In this document: piece after piece, positions 1 to 11,320 of the stretch
Numbering within the stretch: position 1 is the first letter of the stretch
Layout of the letters: each line of letters begins with the position of its first letter
Origin: Closterium sp. NIES-65
Taxonomy: Eukaryota > Streptophyta > Zygnematophyceae > Desmidiales > Closteriaceae
Reading direction: 5' to 3'
Assembly: GCA_948144175.1 (NCBI GenBank)
Contig: CANXME010002057.1
Location: forward strand, 1,263,501 to 1,327,500
DNA: 64,000 nt
The notes under the pieces: generated by a model
Told to the model about the DNA's origin: nothing
Databases searched by the model: none
The model's input: the letters and a program-made list of their open reading frames with translations, nothing else
Translations under genes and position numbers: made by a program

Positions 1-1570
1 GGTGCGGCGTGCTCTGTCCCGGGTGATCTGCAAGCCAAGGTAGCTACGCAGTTCACCCAGGTCAGTGCACGTGTGTCTCTTCTGCAGCTCGGACTTCACG
101 TAGGCGAGTCCGGCAGTGTCAGCTGTGGCAAAGACCAAGTCGTCGACGTACACGAGGATGTAGAACGGCGGCAGAGAGGTGTCGGTGCGCAGAAACAGCG
201 ACGGGTCGGCAGTAGAAGGAGCAAACCCAAGTGCCGCGAGCGTAGTCCTCAGTGTGTCGTGCCACTCACGTGGCGCCTGGCGGAGACCGTGGACTGGACG
301 CCGGAGACTCCACTGGGTACCAGGAGGGAAAGACCCAGTGAAGCCAGGTGGGCGACGCAGCCAGATCTCCTCGTGCAGGCTGCCCTGCAAGAAAGCTGTG
401 CTGAAGTCGAGAGAGTGCAGCTCGTAGTCGCGGTGAGCAGCAACGTGCAGCAGAACCCGAAGAGTGGTCATCTTCAGGGTGGGGGAGAAGGTCTGAAAGT
501 AGTCAACCCCCTGCCGCTGACTGAAGCCACGAGCCACGTAACGCGCCTTGAAGACAGGCGGAGAACCCGGCGGCCGCTTCACCCTGAAAATCCACATGCC
601 ACTGACGATGTTCGCCCCAGGAGGGGGAACAGCGTCAACGTAGGTGCCTGTGGACTTCCAGGAAGCCATCTCTGCATCCATAGCTGCCTGCCACTGAGAG
701 GAGTAGGGACCCTCTATCGCCTCCGCGTAAGAGCGCGGAGTCGGGATGTCTGGTGCATCCGGGTCTCCCTCAGGGGCTAGCAGTACAGACGCGAGACGAG
801 GTGAAGCGGCGGCCAGACACTGGAACTCCTCCTGCCTGTCCTCAAGGACGTCCGTGCCAAGGGCACACTCACCCCCGACGGACGGAGGACAGGCGGACTC
901 AGACTCAGTGACAAGACGAGCAGCGTAGTCTAGACGACAGCTCGCAGCAAAGTCGACAAGCTCAGTGACAAGGGCAGACGCAGCAGACGACTCGAAGGAA
1001 GGGTCAGTGACAGCAGTAGCAAGGAGACGCGTGACAGTAGGACTGGCAGCACGAAGAGAGTCCAACTCCGGGTCGGCAAGAGCAGGAAGAGAGGAAGCAG
1101 GAGGAGAAGGCAAAGGGGCACGCAGAGGAGCAGTGGACGGACGCAGTGACATCCAGTGCGTGCCAGGGATAGGAGGAGGACGCTGACGCGACCCGCGACC
1201 ACTAGCGCGCTCAGTACGAACAGGCGACGCAGGACGAGACGCAGGCTCACGACGCTCAGTAAGACCTCCAGTCGGACCAGCGTAGGGAGAAGGAGCAGGC
1301 AAAGGGGAGGCATGCTGTAGCTGTGGCTGTGACCGGACAGGCTGCGGACCCTCTAAAGGAGGAGGAGGAGGTGCAAGACCAAGAACCTGCTGCAGGAGCG
1401 GAACGAAGTACGGTCGGGGCCGCGCGGCGACGCCAGAAACAGCAGGAACAGCACCAGCAGGCCCGTCAGGAGCACCCACTCCAGCAGCACCTCCAGTAGA
1501 ACCACCAGAAGCTCCAGAACCTCCAGCAGCAGCACCAGGAGTACTGTCAGTCGGACCTCCAACCGCAGGC
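1..1570 (-). pseudogene. Cop-A reverse transcriptase, partial
   Basis: This is the RT domain of Cop-A. It is in the frame after the single-base insertion near 1580 and stays open to the left edge. Recognisable pieces in order are WIFRVKRPPGSPPVFKARYV (about 600-545), the motif A block LHSLDFSTAFLQGSL (about 420-380), VYGLRQAPREWHD (about 300-260) and the catalytic YVDD at 139-150. The RNase H domain lies outside the window. The YVDD is intact. The region N-terminal to RT (about 780-1310) holds the linker ending in SYAEAIEGPYSSQW, also seen in the sister copies. ORFs on the plus strand here are antisense shadows. Confidence 0.88.
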
Positions 1571-3799
1571 TCAGCGCCAACAACCCTCAGCAGTACCAGC
1601 TCCAGGAGAGCTCTCAGACCCAGCAGCTCCAGCACCCACAGTACGAGCATCGCCAGGACGCGTGGCAGCAGTACCCTCTGCAGCCGAAGAACCACCTGCA
1701 CCAGCAGCACGCCTCCAGCGCCGGGCAAACCACTCACGCAGCTCCTGTGAGGAGAGTGGCTCCCGGCGAGACGAAGCACCCCCAGGCACAGCACCCCCAG
1801 GCTCAGCACCCCCAAGAACAGCACCCCCAGGCTCAGCACCCGCAGGCTCAGCACCCTCACGCACAGCACCCCCAGGCGCAGCACCCCCAGGAACAGCACC
1901 CCCAGGCTCAGCACCTCCAGGCACAGCACCCCCAGGCTCGGCACCCCCAGGCACAGCACCCCCAAGCTCAGCACCCCCAGACTCCGCACCCCCAGGCTCA
2001 GCTCCCGCAGCAGCACCAGAGTCACCAGTGACCTCGACAGGCTCAACCGCGTCTACCTGGGACACACCTGAAGGGGCAGGACCCTGAGGGGGGAGGGGGA
2101 CTACCGGGGGGGGACCTGGTACCAAGAAGAGCGGGGTTGGGGGGAGGGACGGAGTGCGGTAGGGGAAGAGGCGGTAGTAGGGTACCGACTCGTCGAACGT
2201 GACGTCCTGGGAGGACAGAACACGTCGAGAGGTGGGGTGGTAAAACTGCCACCCAGGGGCGTCGGGGGGGAACCCCAGGAAGACGCAGGGAGAAGCACGA
2301 GGGGACAGCTTGTCCGCAGACAGGTCGCGAACAAACGCCCGAGATCCCCAGACCCGGAACGCCGACGCATCGCCAACCTTCCCCGTCCACAGCAGAGCTG
2401 GGGAGGTCTCCGGTCGAGAGACCCTGGGGTGGAGGTTGATCTGGTGCGCAGCGTACCTGACCGCAAACGGCCACAGAAAATGGGGAGCAGCCGCATGCAT
2501 CATGGACGTACGAGCGACGTCCATGACCATGCCAATGCGGCGCTCAGCAATCCCATTCTGCTGTGGTGAGTCCGGAAGCGTGAAGGTCTGACGGATGCCT
2601 CGCACACGACAGTAGGCACTCAGGAGGGCAGAGGAGAACTCTCCGCCTCTGTCCGAGTGCAGACGCAAAACAGGGAAGTCAGAGCCAAAGCTCCTCCGAA
2701 GCTGGAGACGAGCTGCGCGGATCCAGTCGATCAACACCTCAGTGACCTCACCCTTGCTGCGCAAGGGGAAGACTGTGGTGTAACGCGAGTAGTTGTCAAC
2801 CACCAGCAGGAAGTAGCGCTCCTGACCCTGGCCACGGACGCGGGCTGGGCCCCACACGTCCATGTGAAGCGTCTGCAACGGGGCCTCTGTCGGAGGAAAC
2901 TGGGAGGAGTGAGGGGCAGCACGCTGGCGCCCCTCGACACAGGGGACACAAGCAGGGCCAGGGCCCGGAGGGAGGGGAGGGAGGGACCGGGGAAGACCAG
3001 ACACAAGGACTCGCGAGGCCATGCCTCTGAGCCGAAGCAGAGAGGGGTGGCCAAGGCGGTGGTGCCAGAGGAGGGTCTCGTGAGACAGACGACGACACGA
3101 ACAGGGGGCAGACTCAGGACCAGACCTGGACGCTGCAGCAAACACCTGACCAGACGAAGGGACCCTACCAGACGCAGTACCTGGAGGAGAAGCAGTGGTC
3201 AGTGTGTACAGGCTCGACCCTGGCCGACGTGTAAACGTAGCCAGGTGGCGACCTGTATCCGCCTCCGTGCAGTGGGTCACCCGCTGACGAGCAGGGGTGA
3301 ACTGGTGGACACCCGAATCCTGAAGGTCAGCACCACTCACCAAGTTCGTCGAGAACGAGGGGAGGTAGAGACCAGTCAGGGTGCCAGAGGGGGCCGCCGG
3401 ACACGGGAGGACAGTGGAGAAGCGAGACAGGACAGGCCCCCCAGAGGGGTCAGCCAGGGACACCGCAACAGGCCGACTCAGCGGCGTGAGAGTGGTGCGG
3501 TCCCTAAAGAAGGAGCGAGACGCTCCAGAGTCAAGGGTGAAGGTGTGAGAGGCCGAAGCCGACACAGTACCTGAGAGGGCGGACTCACCAGTACCTGAGA
3601 GCACAGACGCACTGGCACCTAGAGCAGCAGCCTCACTAGTACCTGACGCGGCAGTACCAATGCCCGGGTCGGGCGGGAAACATCGGTAACAGTCATCCTC
3701 ATCACTACCAGTCACAGCATACATAGCAGAGAGAATAGCATCAAAGTCAAGATCATAAATAGCTACACCAGCCCTAGACAGCTCTCCCAAGCGGGGGAT
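1571..3799 (-). pseudogene. Cop-A protease-integrase segment of gag-pol
   Basis: About 740 residues are open. The aspartic protease core DSGAS (about 3560) would mature the polyprotein. The integrase HHCC zinc region lies near 2950-3070 (HHRLGH … CVPC). The integrase core follows, with catalytic Asp in HMDVWGP (about 2865), Asp in HSDRGGEF (about 2655) and Glu in QQNGIAERR (about 2550). A Pro/Gly/Glu hinge of GGAEP-type repeats covers about 1790-2010. The frame is lost near 1575-1590, where Cop-A has one extra base relative to Cop-B, so RT would not be translated in the same frame. The N-terminal gag part is separated by Cop-B, so this is not a working gene here. The residues are otherwise almost identical to Cop-B, so the element was recently active. 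Confidence 0.9.
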
Positions 3800-3804
3800 C
3801 TCAG
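3800..3804. repeat. Target site duplication of Cop-B, left copy (CTCAG)
   Basis: CTCAG directly precedes the 5' LTR and recurs at 11321-11325 directly after the 3' LTR. A 5-bp duplication is the usual Copia integrase product. Confidence 0.95.
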
Positions 3805-3935
3805 TGTCAGATTATTATAGCTGATGCATGTTTGTAGGCTATAGTGGGGTAGCACATATGGGGTACAGTTTGCTAGGGTTGTATTTGTACCCAACTCTGA
3901 CTTAGTCAATTCATTCCTGTTCAGTTAGTTTCACA
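3805..3935 (+). repeat. Cop-B 5' LTR
   Basis: 131 bp, begins TGTCAG and ends TTTCACA. I find no difference from the 3' copy at 11190-11320. LTRs this short are unusual for Copia but are shared by all family members in this window (124-138 bp). Confidence 0.96.
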
Positions 3936-3949
3936 TGGTATAGAGCGGG
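3936..3949 (+). other. Cop-B primer binding site
   Basis: TGGTATAGAGCGGG starts one base after the LTR. It resembles the plant Copia site TGGTATCAGAGC, which pairs with the 3' end of initiator Met tRNA, but lacks the central C. Confidence 0.8.
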
Positions 3950-5024
3950 TCCCTCCTAAGGACCGTTCTTTGGGCCCACCCACGATTTTTTTTTCCTGCT
4001 CGGAGCGCGCCCTATTCTCCCCGAGGCGCGCTCCCCCCTAGTGCGCGTCGAGCTGCCCTTGTGGCGCCCCGAGAGTCGCGCGCGCGACTCATTTTTTTTC
4101 GCGCGCGCGGTTCAGGTTCCACTTCGCGCGGCCCTTACAGCCGCGCCGCGCCGCCCTCTCGGCTCTGCCGCGCCGCGCCGCCCTCAAGACGGCCGCGCGG
4201 CCTCTTCGTCGCTGCAGCAGGCCCCCCCCCCCGCTGCACCTCTGTCGGCCCCGCAGCCGCCTTACCTGACGGCCGCCGCCTCACCTGACGGCCCGCCGCC
4301 TCGACTTCTGGCCCGCCACCTCACCAGACGGCCCCCCCCGCCTCACCTGACGGCCCACCGTCTCACCTGCTGGCCCGCCACCTTACCTGACGGCCCCGCC
4401 GCCTCACCTGACGGCCCGCCGCCACCTTACCTGACGGCCCCGCCGCCTCACCTGACGGCCCGCCGCCTCACCTACTGGCCCGCCACCTGACCTGACGGCC
4501 CCGCCGCCTCACCTGACGGCCCGCCGCCTAACCTGCTGGCCCGCCACCTCACCTGACGGCCCGCCGCCTCACCTGCTGGCCCGCCACCTGACCTGACGGC
4601 CCCGCCGCCTCACCTGCTGGCCCGCCACCTGACCTGACGGCCCCGCCGCCTCACCTGACGGCTCGCCACCTCGCCTGCTGGCCCGCCACCTGACGGCTCC
4701 GCCGTCCCCCGTCCCGGCCCCGCCACTGCACCCTGACGGCCCCGCCGTCCCCTGTCCCGGCCCCGCAGCTGCACCCTGACGGCCCCGCCGAGCCGCCCAG
4801 CAGCAGCCGAGCCGCCCAGCCGCAGCCGAGCCGCCCAGCAGCAGCCGAGCCGCCCAGCAGCAGCCGAACCGCCGAGCAGCAGCCGAGCCGCCCAGCAGCA
4901 GCCGAGCCGCCCGGTACCCGAGACGCCCGAGCCGCCCGAGCCGCCCGAGCCGCCCGAGCAGCCCGAGCCGCCTGCTGCTGACCTACCCGACTCTCCCATC
5001 CTGGTGAGACTTTCAGCTGCTGCC
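3950..5024 (+). repeat. Cop-B untranslated leader with GC-rich minisatellites
   Basis: This is about 1.07 kb between the primer site and the gag ATG. From about 4240 to 4720 it consists of variants of CCTGACGGCCCGCCGCCTCA alternating with CTGCTGGCCCGCCACCT. From about 4790 to 4975 it consists of GCCGAGCCGCCCAGCAGCA units. It contains a CGCGCGCG-rich patch near 4075-4110. No protein is supported here; long open frames reflect the repeat period. Leaders of Cop-A, F, G and I have the same character but different repeat units. Confidence 0.85.
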
Positions 5025-6305
5025 ATGGCCACCCCCAATGTTCTCACTTTTGACGCTGAGGGGAGGGCCATTGACTTTGCCGTCTGGATCGAGGACCTGC
5101 AGCTGTACTTACTGTGTGATGCGGTAGATGAGGTCTCTCTCTTTGACTTTGTCTCTGGCGCTGTCCCTGCCCCGCCTGCTGATGCTGACTCTGCCATTCG
5201 CTCCAAGTGGGCGACCCGCGATGCTGCTGCACGTCTTGCTGTGCGTCGCCACCTCCCTTCCTCTGAGCGTGCCCACTTTAGTCAGTGCAAGACCGCTCAG
5301 GCCTTGTACGACGCTGTAGTTGCGCGCTACTCCTCCCCTTCCTCCGCTACCCTTAGCCGCCTCATGCTACCGTTTCTCTTCCCTGACCTCGCTTCCTTTC
5401 CCACTGTCGCTGACCTCGTTACCCACCTCCGCGCTAGTGACACCCGCTACCGCGCTGCCCTTCCTGCTGAGTTCCGCGCTGCGAACCCTCCTCCCATGTA
5501 CATCACTCTCTACTTTCTCGTCACCCGTCTCCCTGAGTCCCTTCGTGTCGTTAGGGACCAGTTTCTCTCTGTCTGTCCCACCACTCTCACTGTCGACCTC
5601 CTTGAGGAGTCCCTGCTAGCGGCTGAGAAGAGTATTGTCGCTGTAGGGGCCTCTCGGGGTGACCCTCGCACCCCCATCTTTGAGGGGTGTGGTCCCTCCC
5701 CCCTGCTGCCCTCTGTCGCCTCTGCCGCTGCGGCCGACCTCGTTGGTTTTCAGTCGGTCGGCGCGGCGTCTGCCCCCAGTGGCAGACGCCGCACTGGCAA
5801 GGGCAAGGGGGGCAAGGGAGCGGGTGGAGCCAGAGGGGGCGGTGGAGGAGGCGGTGGGGGTGGAGGGGGGAGTGGGGGTGGCGGGGGGGGTGGTGGCGGG
5901 AGTGGAGGTAGTAGTGGCGGCGGTGGAGGCGGAGGTGGCGGCGGAGGTGGTAGCGGAGGAGGCGGTGGGAGCGGTGGGAGCGACGGTCCTGGTGGGAGGA
6001 GGGGGTCGGAGTGGCTCGTCCCAGCGGAGCAACTCTGGGGGTGGTCAGCGCCAGCAGCAGCAGCAGCAGCAGCCACAGCAGCAGCCGCAGCAGCAGCAGC
6101 GCTCTCGCACCGTCCCCGGCCCTCAGCAGCTCCGTGAGTGGTACTTGCAGCGTCAGCGCGGTGGTGCGCTTGGTCCCTGCCCCTACGTTCTTCGCACTGG
6201 TGACCGTGCAGGGGAGAGGTGTGGAGGCGCCCACACAGCCCGTCGCTGCTTTGGCCGCCTGACCGACGCCTGGCGTCAGCAGTTTCCGGAGGCCGCTGAG
6301 ATCCC
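5025..6305 (+). CDS. Cop-B Gag (frame broken in the Gly-rich tract)
   Basis: I chose the ATG at 5025 (MATPNVLTFDAEG) because this start is conserved in Cop-A, F and G; an earlier in-frame GTG at 5004 is less likely. Residues 1 to about 260 form the helical capsid-like Copia gag domain (AVWIEDLQLYL … YDAVVARYSSPS). A basic linker GKGKGGKG follows, then a long Gly-rich tract (about 5830-6010), a Gln-rich tract (about 6055-6100), and a Cys/His cluster with spacing C-X13-C-X3-H-X4-C (about 6180-6250) where a zinc knuckle is expected. Cop-A keeps all this in one frame. Cop-B has lost part of the Gly tract near 5990-6010 and shifts by one frame, so gag and pol are not contiguous as read. Gag would form the cytoplasmic virus-like particle. 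Confidence 0.88.
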
Positions 6306-8205
6306 CCGCTGGGGAGAGCTGTCTAGGGCTGGTGTAGCTATTTATGATCTTGATTTTGATGCTATTCTCTCTGCTATGTATGCTGTGACTGGTAGTGATG
6401 AGGATGACTGTTACCGGTGTTTCCCGCCCGACCCGGGCATTGGTACTGCCGCGTCAGGTACTAGTGAGGCTGCTGCTCTAGGTGCCAGTGCGTCTGTGCT
6501 TTCAGGTACTGGTGAGTCCGCCCTCTCAGGTACTGTGTCGGCTTCGGCCTCTCACACCTTCACCCTTGACTCTGGAGCGTCTCGCTCCTTCTTTAGGGAC
6601 CGCACCACTCTCACGCCGCTGAGTCGGCCTGTTGCGGTGTCCCTGGCGGACCCCTCTGGGGGGCCTGTCCTGTCTCGCTTCTCCACTGTCCTCCCGTGTC
6701 CGGCGGCCCCCTCTGGCACCCTGACTGGTCTCTACCTCCCCTCGTTCTCGACGAACTTGGTGAGTGGTGCTGACCTCCAGGATGCAGGTGTCCACCAGTT
6801 CACCCCTGCTCGTCAGCGGGTGACCCACTGTACGGAGGCGGATACGGGTCGCCACCTGGCCACGTTTACACGTCGGCCGGGGTCGAGCCTGTACACACTG
6901 ACCACTGCTTCTCCTCCAGGTACTGCGTCTGGTAGGGCCCCTTCGTCTGGTCAGGTGTTTGCTGCAGCGTCCAGGTCTGGTCCTGAGTCTGCCCCTTGTT
7001 CGTGTCGTCGTCTGTCTCACGAGACCCTCCTCTGGCACCACCGCCTTGGCCACCCCTCTCTGCTTCGGCTCAGAGGCATGGCCTCGCGGGTCCTTGTGTC
7101 TGGTCTTCCCCGGTCCCTCCCTCCCCTTCCTCCGGGCCCTGGCCCTGCCTGTGTCCCCTGTGTCGAGGGGCGCCAGCGTGCTGCCCCTCACTCCTCCCAG
7201 TTTCCTCCGACAGAGGCCCCGTTGCAGACGCTTCACATGGACGTGTGGGGCCCAGCCCGCGTCCGTGGACAGGGTCAGGAGAGCTACTTCCTGCTGGTGG
7301 TTGACGACTACTCGCGTTACACCACAGTCTTCCCCTTGCGCAGCAAGGGTGAGGTCACTCAGGTGTTGATCGACTGGATCCGCGCAGCTCGTCTTCAGCT
7401 TCGGAGAAGCTTTGGCTCTGACTTCCCTGTCTTGCGTCTGCACTCGGACAGAGGCGGAGAGTTCTCCTCTGCCCTCCTGAGTGCCTACTGTCGTGTGCGA
7501 GGCATCCGTCAGACCTTCACGCTTCCGGACTCACCACAGCAGAATGGGATCGCTGAGCGCCGCATTGGCATGGTCATGGACGTCGCTCGTACGTCCATGA
7601 TGCATGCGGCTGCTCCCCATTTTCTGTGGCCGTTTGCGGTCAGGTACGCTGCGCACCAGATCAACCTCCACCCCAGGGTCTCTCGACCGGAGACCTCCCC
7701 AGCTCTGTTGTGGACGGGGAAGGTTGGCGATGCGTCGGCGTTCCGGGTCTGGGGATCTCGGGCGTTTGTTCGCGACCTGTCTGCGGACAAGCTGTCCCCT
7801 CGTGCTTCTCCCTGCGTCTTCCTCGGGTTCCCCCCCGACGCCCCTGGGTGGCAGTTTTACCACCCCACCTCTCGACGTGTTCTGTCCTCCCAGGACGTCA
7901 CGTTCGACGAGTCGGTACCCTACTACCGCCTCTTCCCCTACCGCACTCCGTCCCTCCCCCCACCCCCGCTCTTCTTGGTACCAGGTCCCCCCCCAGTAGT
8001 CCCCCTCCCCCCTCAGGGTCCTGCCCCTTCAGGTGTGTCTCAGGTAGACGCGGTCGAGCCTGTCGAGGTCACTGGTGACTCTGGTGCTGCTGCGGGAGCT
8101 GAGCCTGGGGGTGCGGAGTCTAGGGGTGCTGAGCCTGGGGATGCTGAGCCTAGGGGTGCGGAGTCTGGGGGTGCTGAGCCTGGGGGTGCTGAGCCTGGGG
8201 TGCTG
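6306..8205 (+). CDS. Cop-B protease and integrase part of the polyprotein
   Basis: The frame is continuous from the Gag Cys/His cluster. The aspartic protease motif TLDSGAS lies near 6565-6585. The integrase zinc-binding HHCC region is at about 7030-7165 (WHHRLGHPS … CVPC). The DDE core follows, with Asp in HMDVWGP (about 7236), Asp in HSDRGGEF (about 7445) and Glu in QQNGIAERR (about 7555). The GKVGDASAFRVWGSRAF block is C-terminal to it. From about 8100 the chain enters a hinge of repeated GGAEP/GGAES pentapeptides. The frame is lost near 8200 where one G is missing from a GGGGG run. All catalytic residues are present, so only the frame breaks argue against activity. Confidence 0.9.
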
Positions 8206-10987
8206 TGCTGGGTGCTGTGCCTGGGGGTGCTGTGCCTGGGGGTGCTGTGCCTGGGGGTGCTGTGCCTGGGGTGCTGTGCCTGGGGGTGCTGAGCCTGGGG
8301 GTGCTGAGCCTGGGGGTGCTGAGCCTGGAGGTGCCGAGCCTGGAGGTGCCGAGCCTGGAGGTGCTGTGCCTGGGGGTGCTTCGTCTCGCCGGGAGCCGCT
8401 CTCTCCACAGGAGCTGCGTGAGTGGTTTGCCCGGCGCTGGAGGCGTGCCGCTGGTTCTGGTGGTTCTTCGACTGCGGAGGGCGCTGCTGCCACGCGACCT
8501 GGCGGTGCTCGTCCTGTGGGTGCTGGAGCTGCTGGGTCTGAGGGTTCTCCTGGAGCTGGTCCTGCTGAGGACGTTGGCGCTGAGCCTGCGGTTGGTGGTC
8601 CGACTGACGGTGCTCCTGGTGCTGCTGCTGGAGGTTCTGGAGCTTCTGGTGGTTCTGCTGGAGGTGCTGCTGGAGTGGGTGCTCCGGCCGGAGCTGCTGA
8701 TTCTGTTCCTGCTGTTTCTGGCGTCGCCGCGCGGTCTCGACCGTACTTCGTTCCGCTCCTGGAGCAGGTTCTTGGTCTTGCTCCTCCTCCTCCTCCCTTA
8801 GAGGGTCCGCAGCCTGCCCGGTCACAGCCACAGCTACAGCCTGCCTCCCCTTTGCCTGCTCCTTCTCCCTACGCTGGTCCGACTGGAGGTCTTACTGAGC
8901 GTCGTGAGCCTGCGTCTCGTCCTGCGTCGCCTGTTCGTACTGAGCGCGCTAGTGGTCGCGGGTCGCGTCAGCGTCCTCCTCCTGTCCCTGGCACGCACCG
9001 GATGTCACTGCGTCCGTCCACTGCTCCTCTGCGTGCCCCTTTGCCTTCTCCTCCTGCTTCCTCTCTTCCTGCTCTTGCCGACCCGGAGTCGGACTCTCTT
9101 CGTGCTGCCAGTCCTACTGTCACGCGTCTCCTTGCTACTGCTGTCACTGACCCTTCCTTCGAGTCGTCTGCTGCGTCTGCCCTTGTCACTGAGCTTGTCG
9201 ACTTTGCTGCGCGCTGTCGTCTAGACTACGCTGCTCGTCTTGTCGCTGAGTCTGAGTCCGCCTGTCCTCCGTCCGTCGGGGGTGAGTGTGCCCTTGGCAC
9301 GGACGTCCTAGAGGACAGGCAGGAGGAGTTCCAGTGTCTAGCCGCTGCTTCACCTCGTCTCGCGTCTGTACTGCTAGCCCCTGAGGGAGACCCGGATGCA
9401 CTAGACATCCCGACTCCGCGTTCTTACGCGGAGGCCGTAGAGGGTCCCTACTCCTCTCAGTGGCAGGCAGCTATGGATGCAGAGATGGCTTCCTGGAAGT
9501 CCACAGGCACCTACGTTGACGCGGTTCCCCCTCCTGGGGCGAACATCGTCAGTGGCATGTGGATCTTCAGGGTGAAGCGGCCGCCGGGCTCGCCGCCTGT
9601 CTTCAAGGCGCGTTACGTGGCTCGTGGCTTCAGTCAGCGGCAGGGAGTTGACTACTTTCAGACCTTCTCTCCCACCCCGAAGATGACCACTCTTCTGGTG
9701 CTGCTGCACATTGCCGCTCAGCGCGACTACGAGCTTCACTCTCTCGACTTCAGCACTGCGTTCCTGCAGGGTAGCCTGCACGAGGAGATCTGGCTGCGCC
9801 GTCCGCCTGGCTTCACTGGGACTTTCCCTCCTGGCACCCAGTGGAGCCTCCGACGGCCAGTCTACGGTCTCCGCCAGGCACCGCGTGAGTGGCACGACAC
9901 ACTGAGGACTACGCTTGCGGCTCTTGGGTTTGCTCCTTCTACTGCTGACCCGTCGCTGTTTCTTCGCACCGACACTTCCCTGCCGCCGTTCTACATCCTC
10001 GTGTACGTCGACGACTTGGTCTTTGCCACAGCGGACACTGCTGGACTCGCCTACGTGAAGTCCGAGCTGCTGAAGAGACACACGTGCACAGACCTGGGTG
10101 AACTGCGCAGCTACCTTGGCTTGCAGATCACTCGGGACAGAGCACGCCGCACCATTACCCTGACTCAGTCACACATGGTGCAGCAGGTCCTTCAGCGCTT
10201 CGGCTTCACGTACTCCTCGCCTCAGGCCACTCCTCTGCCTACTCGCCACTCACTCTCAGCTCTGCCTTCGGATGAGTCCGTAGAGTCGAGTGGTCCGTAT
10301 GCAGAGCTTGTTGGCTGCCTCATGTACCTGATGACCTGCACACGACCTGACCTTGCATACCCTCTGAGCATCCTTGCACGCTATGTTGCTCCTGGGAGAC
10401 ACCGACCAGAGCACATGGCTGCAGCGAAGAGGGTATTGCGCTACCTGTGCAGTACGTCGGGCATGGGGCTAGTGCTTGGAGGGCGGAGTCCAGTGGTCCT
10501 TACTGGGCACGCAGACGCTTCTTGGGCTGACGACCAGGCTACGCAGCGGTCGTCACAGGGTTACACCTTCAGCCTTGGTTCCGGCTCTGTCTCGTGGCGG
10601 TCTACTCGCTCGTCTTCGGTTCTCGGCTCCAGTTGTGAGGCTGAGATCTACGCCGGGGCCATGGCTGCACAGGAGCTTCGCTGGCTCACCTACCTGCTGA
10701 CTGACCTTGGAGAGCTGCCTCGTTCTCCTCCAGTGCTGTACGTAGACAACAAGGCCATGTTGGCCTTGTGTCGAGAGCAGCGCTTGGAGCACAGAACGAA
10801 GCACATTGCTCTCCGCTACTTCCTTGCTCGTGAGCTGCAGCAGCGTGGTCAGTTGCGACTTGCTTACGTGGCCTCTGAGGCCAACACTGCTGATGTGTTC
10901 ACCAAGGCACTTGCGCCTTGCGACCATCAGCGCTTTTGTACCCAGCTGGGTCTTGTACCTGTCTTGCCTCACTTGCTCTCTTCTTGA
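8206..10987 (+). CDS. Cop-B reverse transcriptase and RNase H part
   Basis: The reliable frame resumes at about 8282 (GAVPGGAEPGG) and ends with TGA at 10985-10987. After a Pro/Ala/Gly-rich linker the RT domain runs from about 9480 (SSQWQAAMDAEM) through LDFSTAFLQGSL (about 9745-9780) and GLRQAPREW to the catalytic YVDD at 10004-10015. RNase H follows with TGHADASWADD (about 10503-10540), SSCEAEIYAGA (about 10627-10660), YVDNKAMLALC (about 10740-10770) and TADVFTKAL near the end. This set copies the RNA genome into cDNA inside the particle. No catalytic substitution is visible. The open frame before about 8280 is an out-of-frame reading of the hinge repeats. Confidence 0.92.
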
Positions 10988-11189
10988 CTTTACTTGTACT
11001 TTGACATATATATACCTGCTCTTGCTTGTCTAGTTTTATATATGTCTGTACTCCTGCATGTGAACTGGCCTCTGGCCTTGCTCTTGTGCTCGGACTGTGT
11101 GGTGACTTTGTGATCCACCCTGAGCTTGCTTTGCTTTGCTTGACTGGTCTTGTGACCCCTTGTTCTCCCCCACTTTGCCTATGGGGGTG
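10988..11189 (+). other. Cop-B 3' untranslated region and polypurine tract
   Basis: AT-rich TATATATA patches are followed by sequence shared with the other family members (GTGATCCACCCTGAGCTTG). The tract ends in TATGGGGGTG at 11180-11189, directly before the LTR, which is the likely plus-strand primer. Confidence 0.75.
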
Positions 11190-11320
11190 TGTCAGATTAT
11201 TATAGCTGATGCATGTTTGTAGGCTATAGTGGGGTAGCACATATGGGGTACAGTTTGCTAGGGTTGTATTTGTACCCAACTCTGACTTAGTCAATTCATT
11301 CCTGTTCAGTTAGTTTCACA
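11190..11320 (+). repeat. Cop-B 3' LTR
   Basis: 131 bp, identical to 3805-3935. It is followed by CTCAG (11321-11325), the second target-site copy. Confidence 0.96.

Larger units (their letters stand above)
1..3804 (-). mobile_element. Cop-A, Ty1/Copia element, distal (pol) part
   Basis: This is the protease-integrase-RT part of a minus-strand Copia element that runs off the left edge. Its gag half and 5' LTR lie at 11321-13980. The two parts were one element: the codons at 11321-11325 and 3799-3804 join in frame once Cop-B and one CTCAG copy are removed, and the joint matches the uninterrupted Cop-B polyprotein (…FPEAAE / IPRWGELS…). Cop-A is itself inserted in Cop-D. Its 3' LTR is outside the window. 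Confidence 0.93.
3805..11320 (+). mobile_element. Cop-B, complete Ty1/Copia element nested in Cop-A
   Basis: This 7516-bp element has identical 131-bp LTRs (3805-3935 and 11190-11320), both TG…CA. It has a CTCAG duplication on both sides, a tRNA-iMet-type primer site, a long GC-rich leader, gag, protease, integrase, RT, RNase H and a purine tract just before the 3' LTR. It lies in opposite orientation inside the gag-pol ORF of Cop-A, a close relative. Identical LTRs point to very recent insertion. Two frame breaks lie only in low-complexity coding tracts (Gly-rich and GGAEP repeats), so they could be real or sequencing errors. Confidence 0.97.

Noticed and set aside
2657..3574. A 305-codon antisense frame over integrase, seen again at 6526-7443 and in part at 23251-23919 and 44039-44707
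   Set aside because: It is the antisense shadow of the protease-integrase region; it persists only because the sense frame is conserved and GC-rich.
3936..3949. Possible tRNA-iMet gene remnants at the primer sites
   Set aside because: Only about 14 bases match, exactly at the LTR borders, as expected for a primer binding site. No tRNA fold.
8040..8831. A 263-codon Gln/His/Pro-rich frame on the minus strand
   Set aside because: Antisense reading of the GGAEP hinge and Gly/Ala linker of Cop-B.
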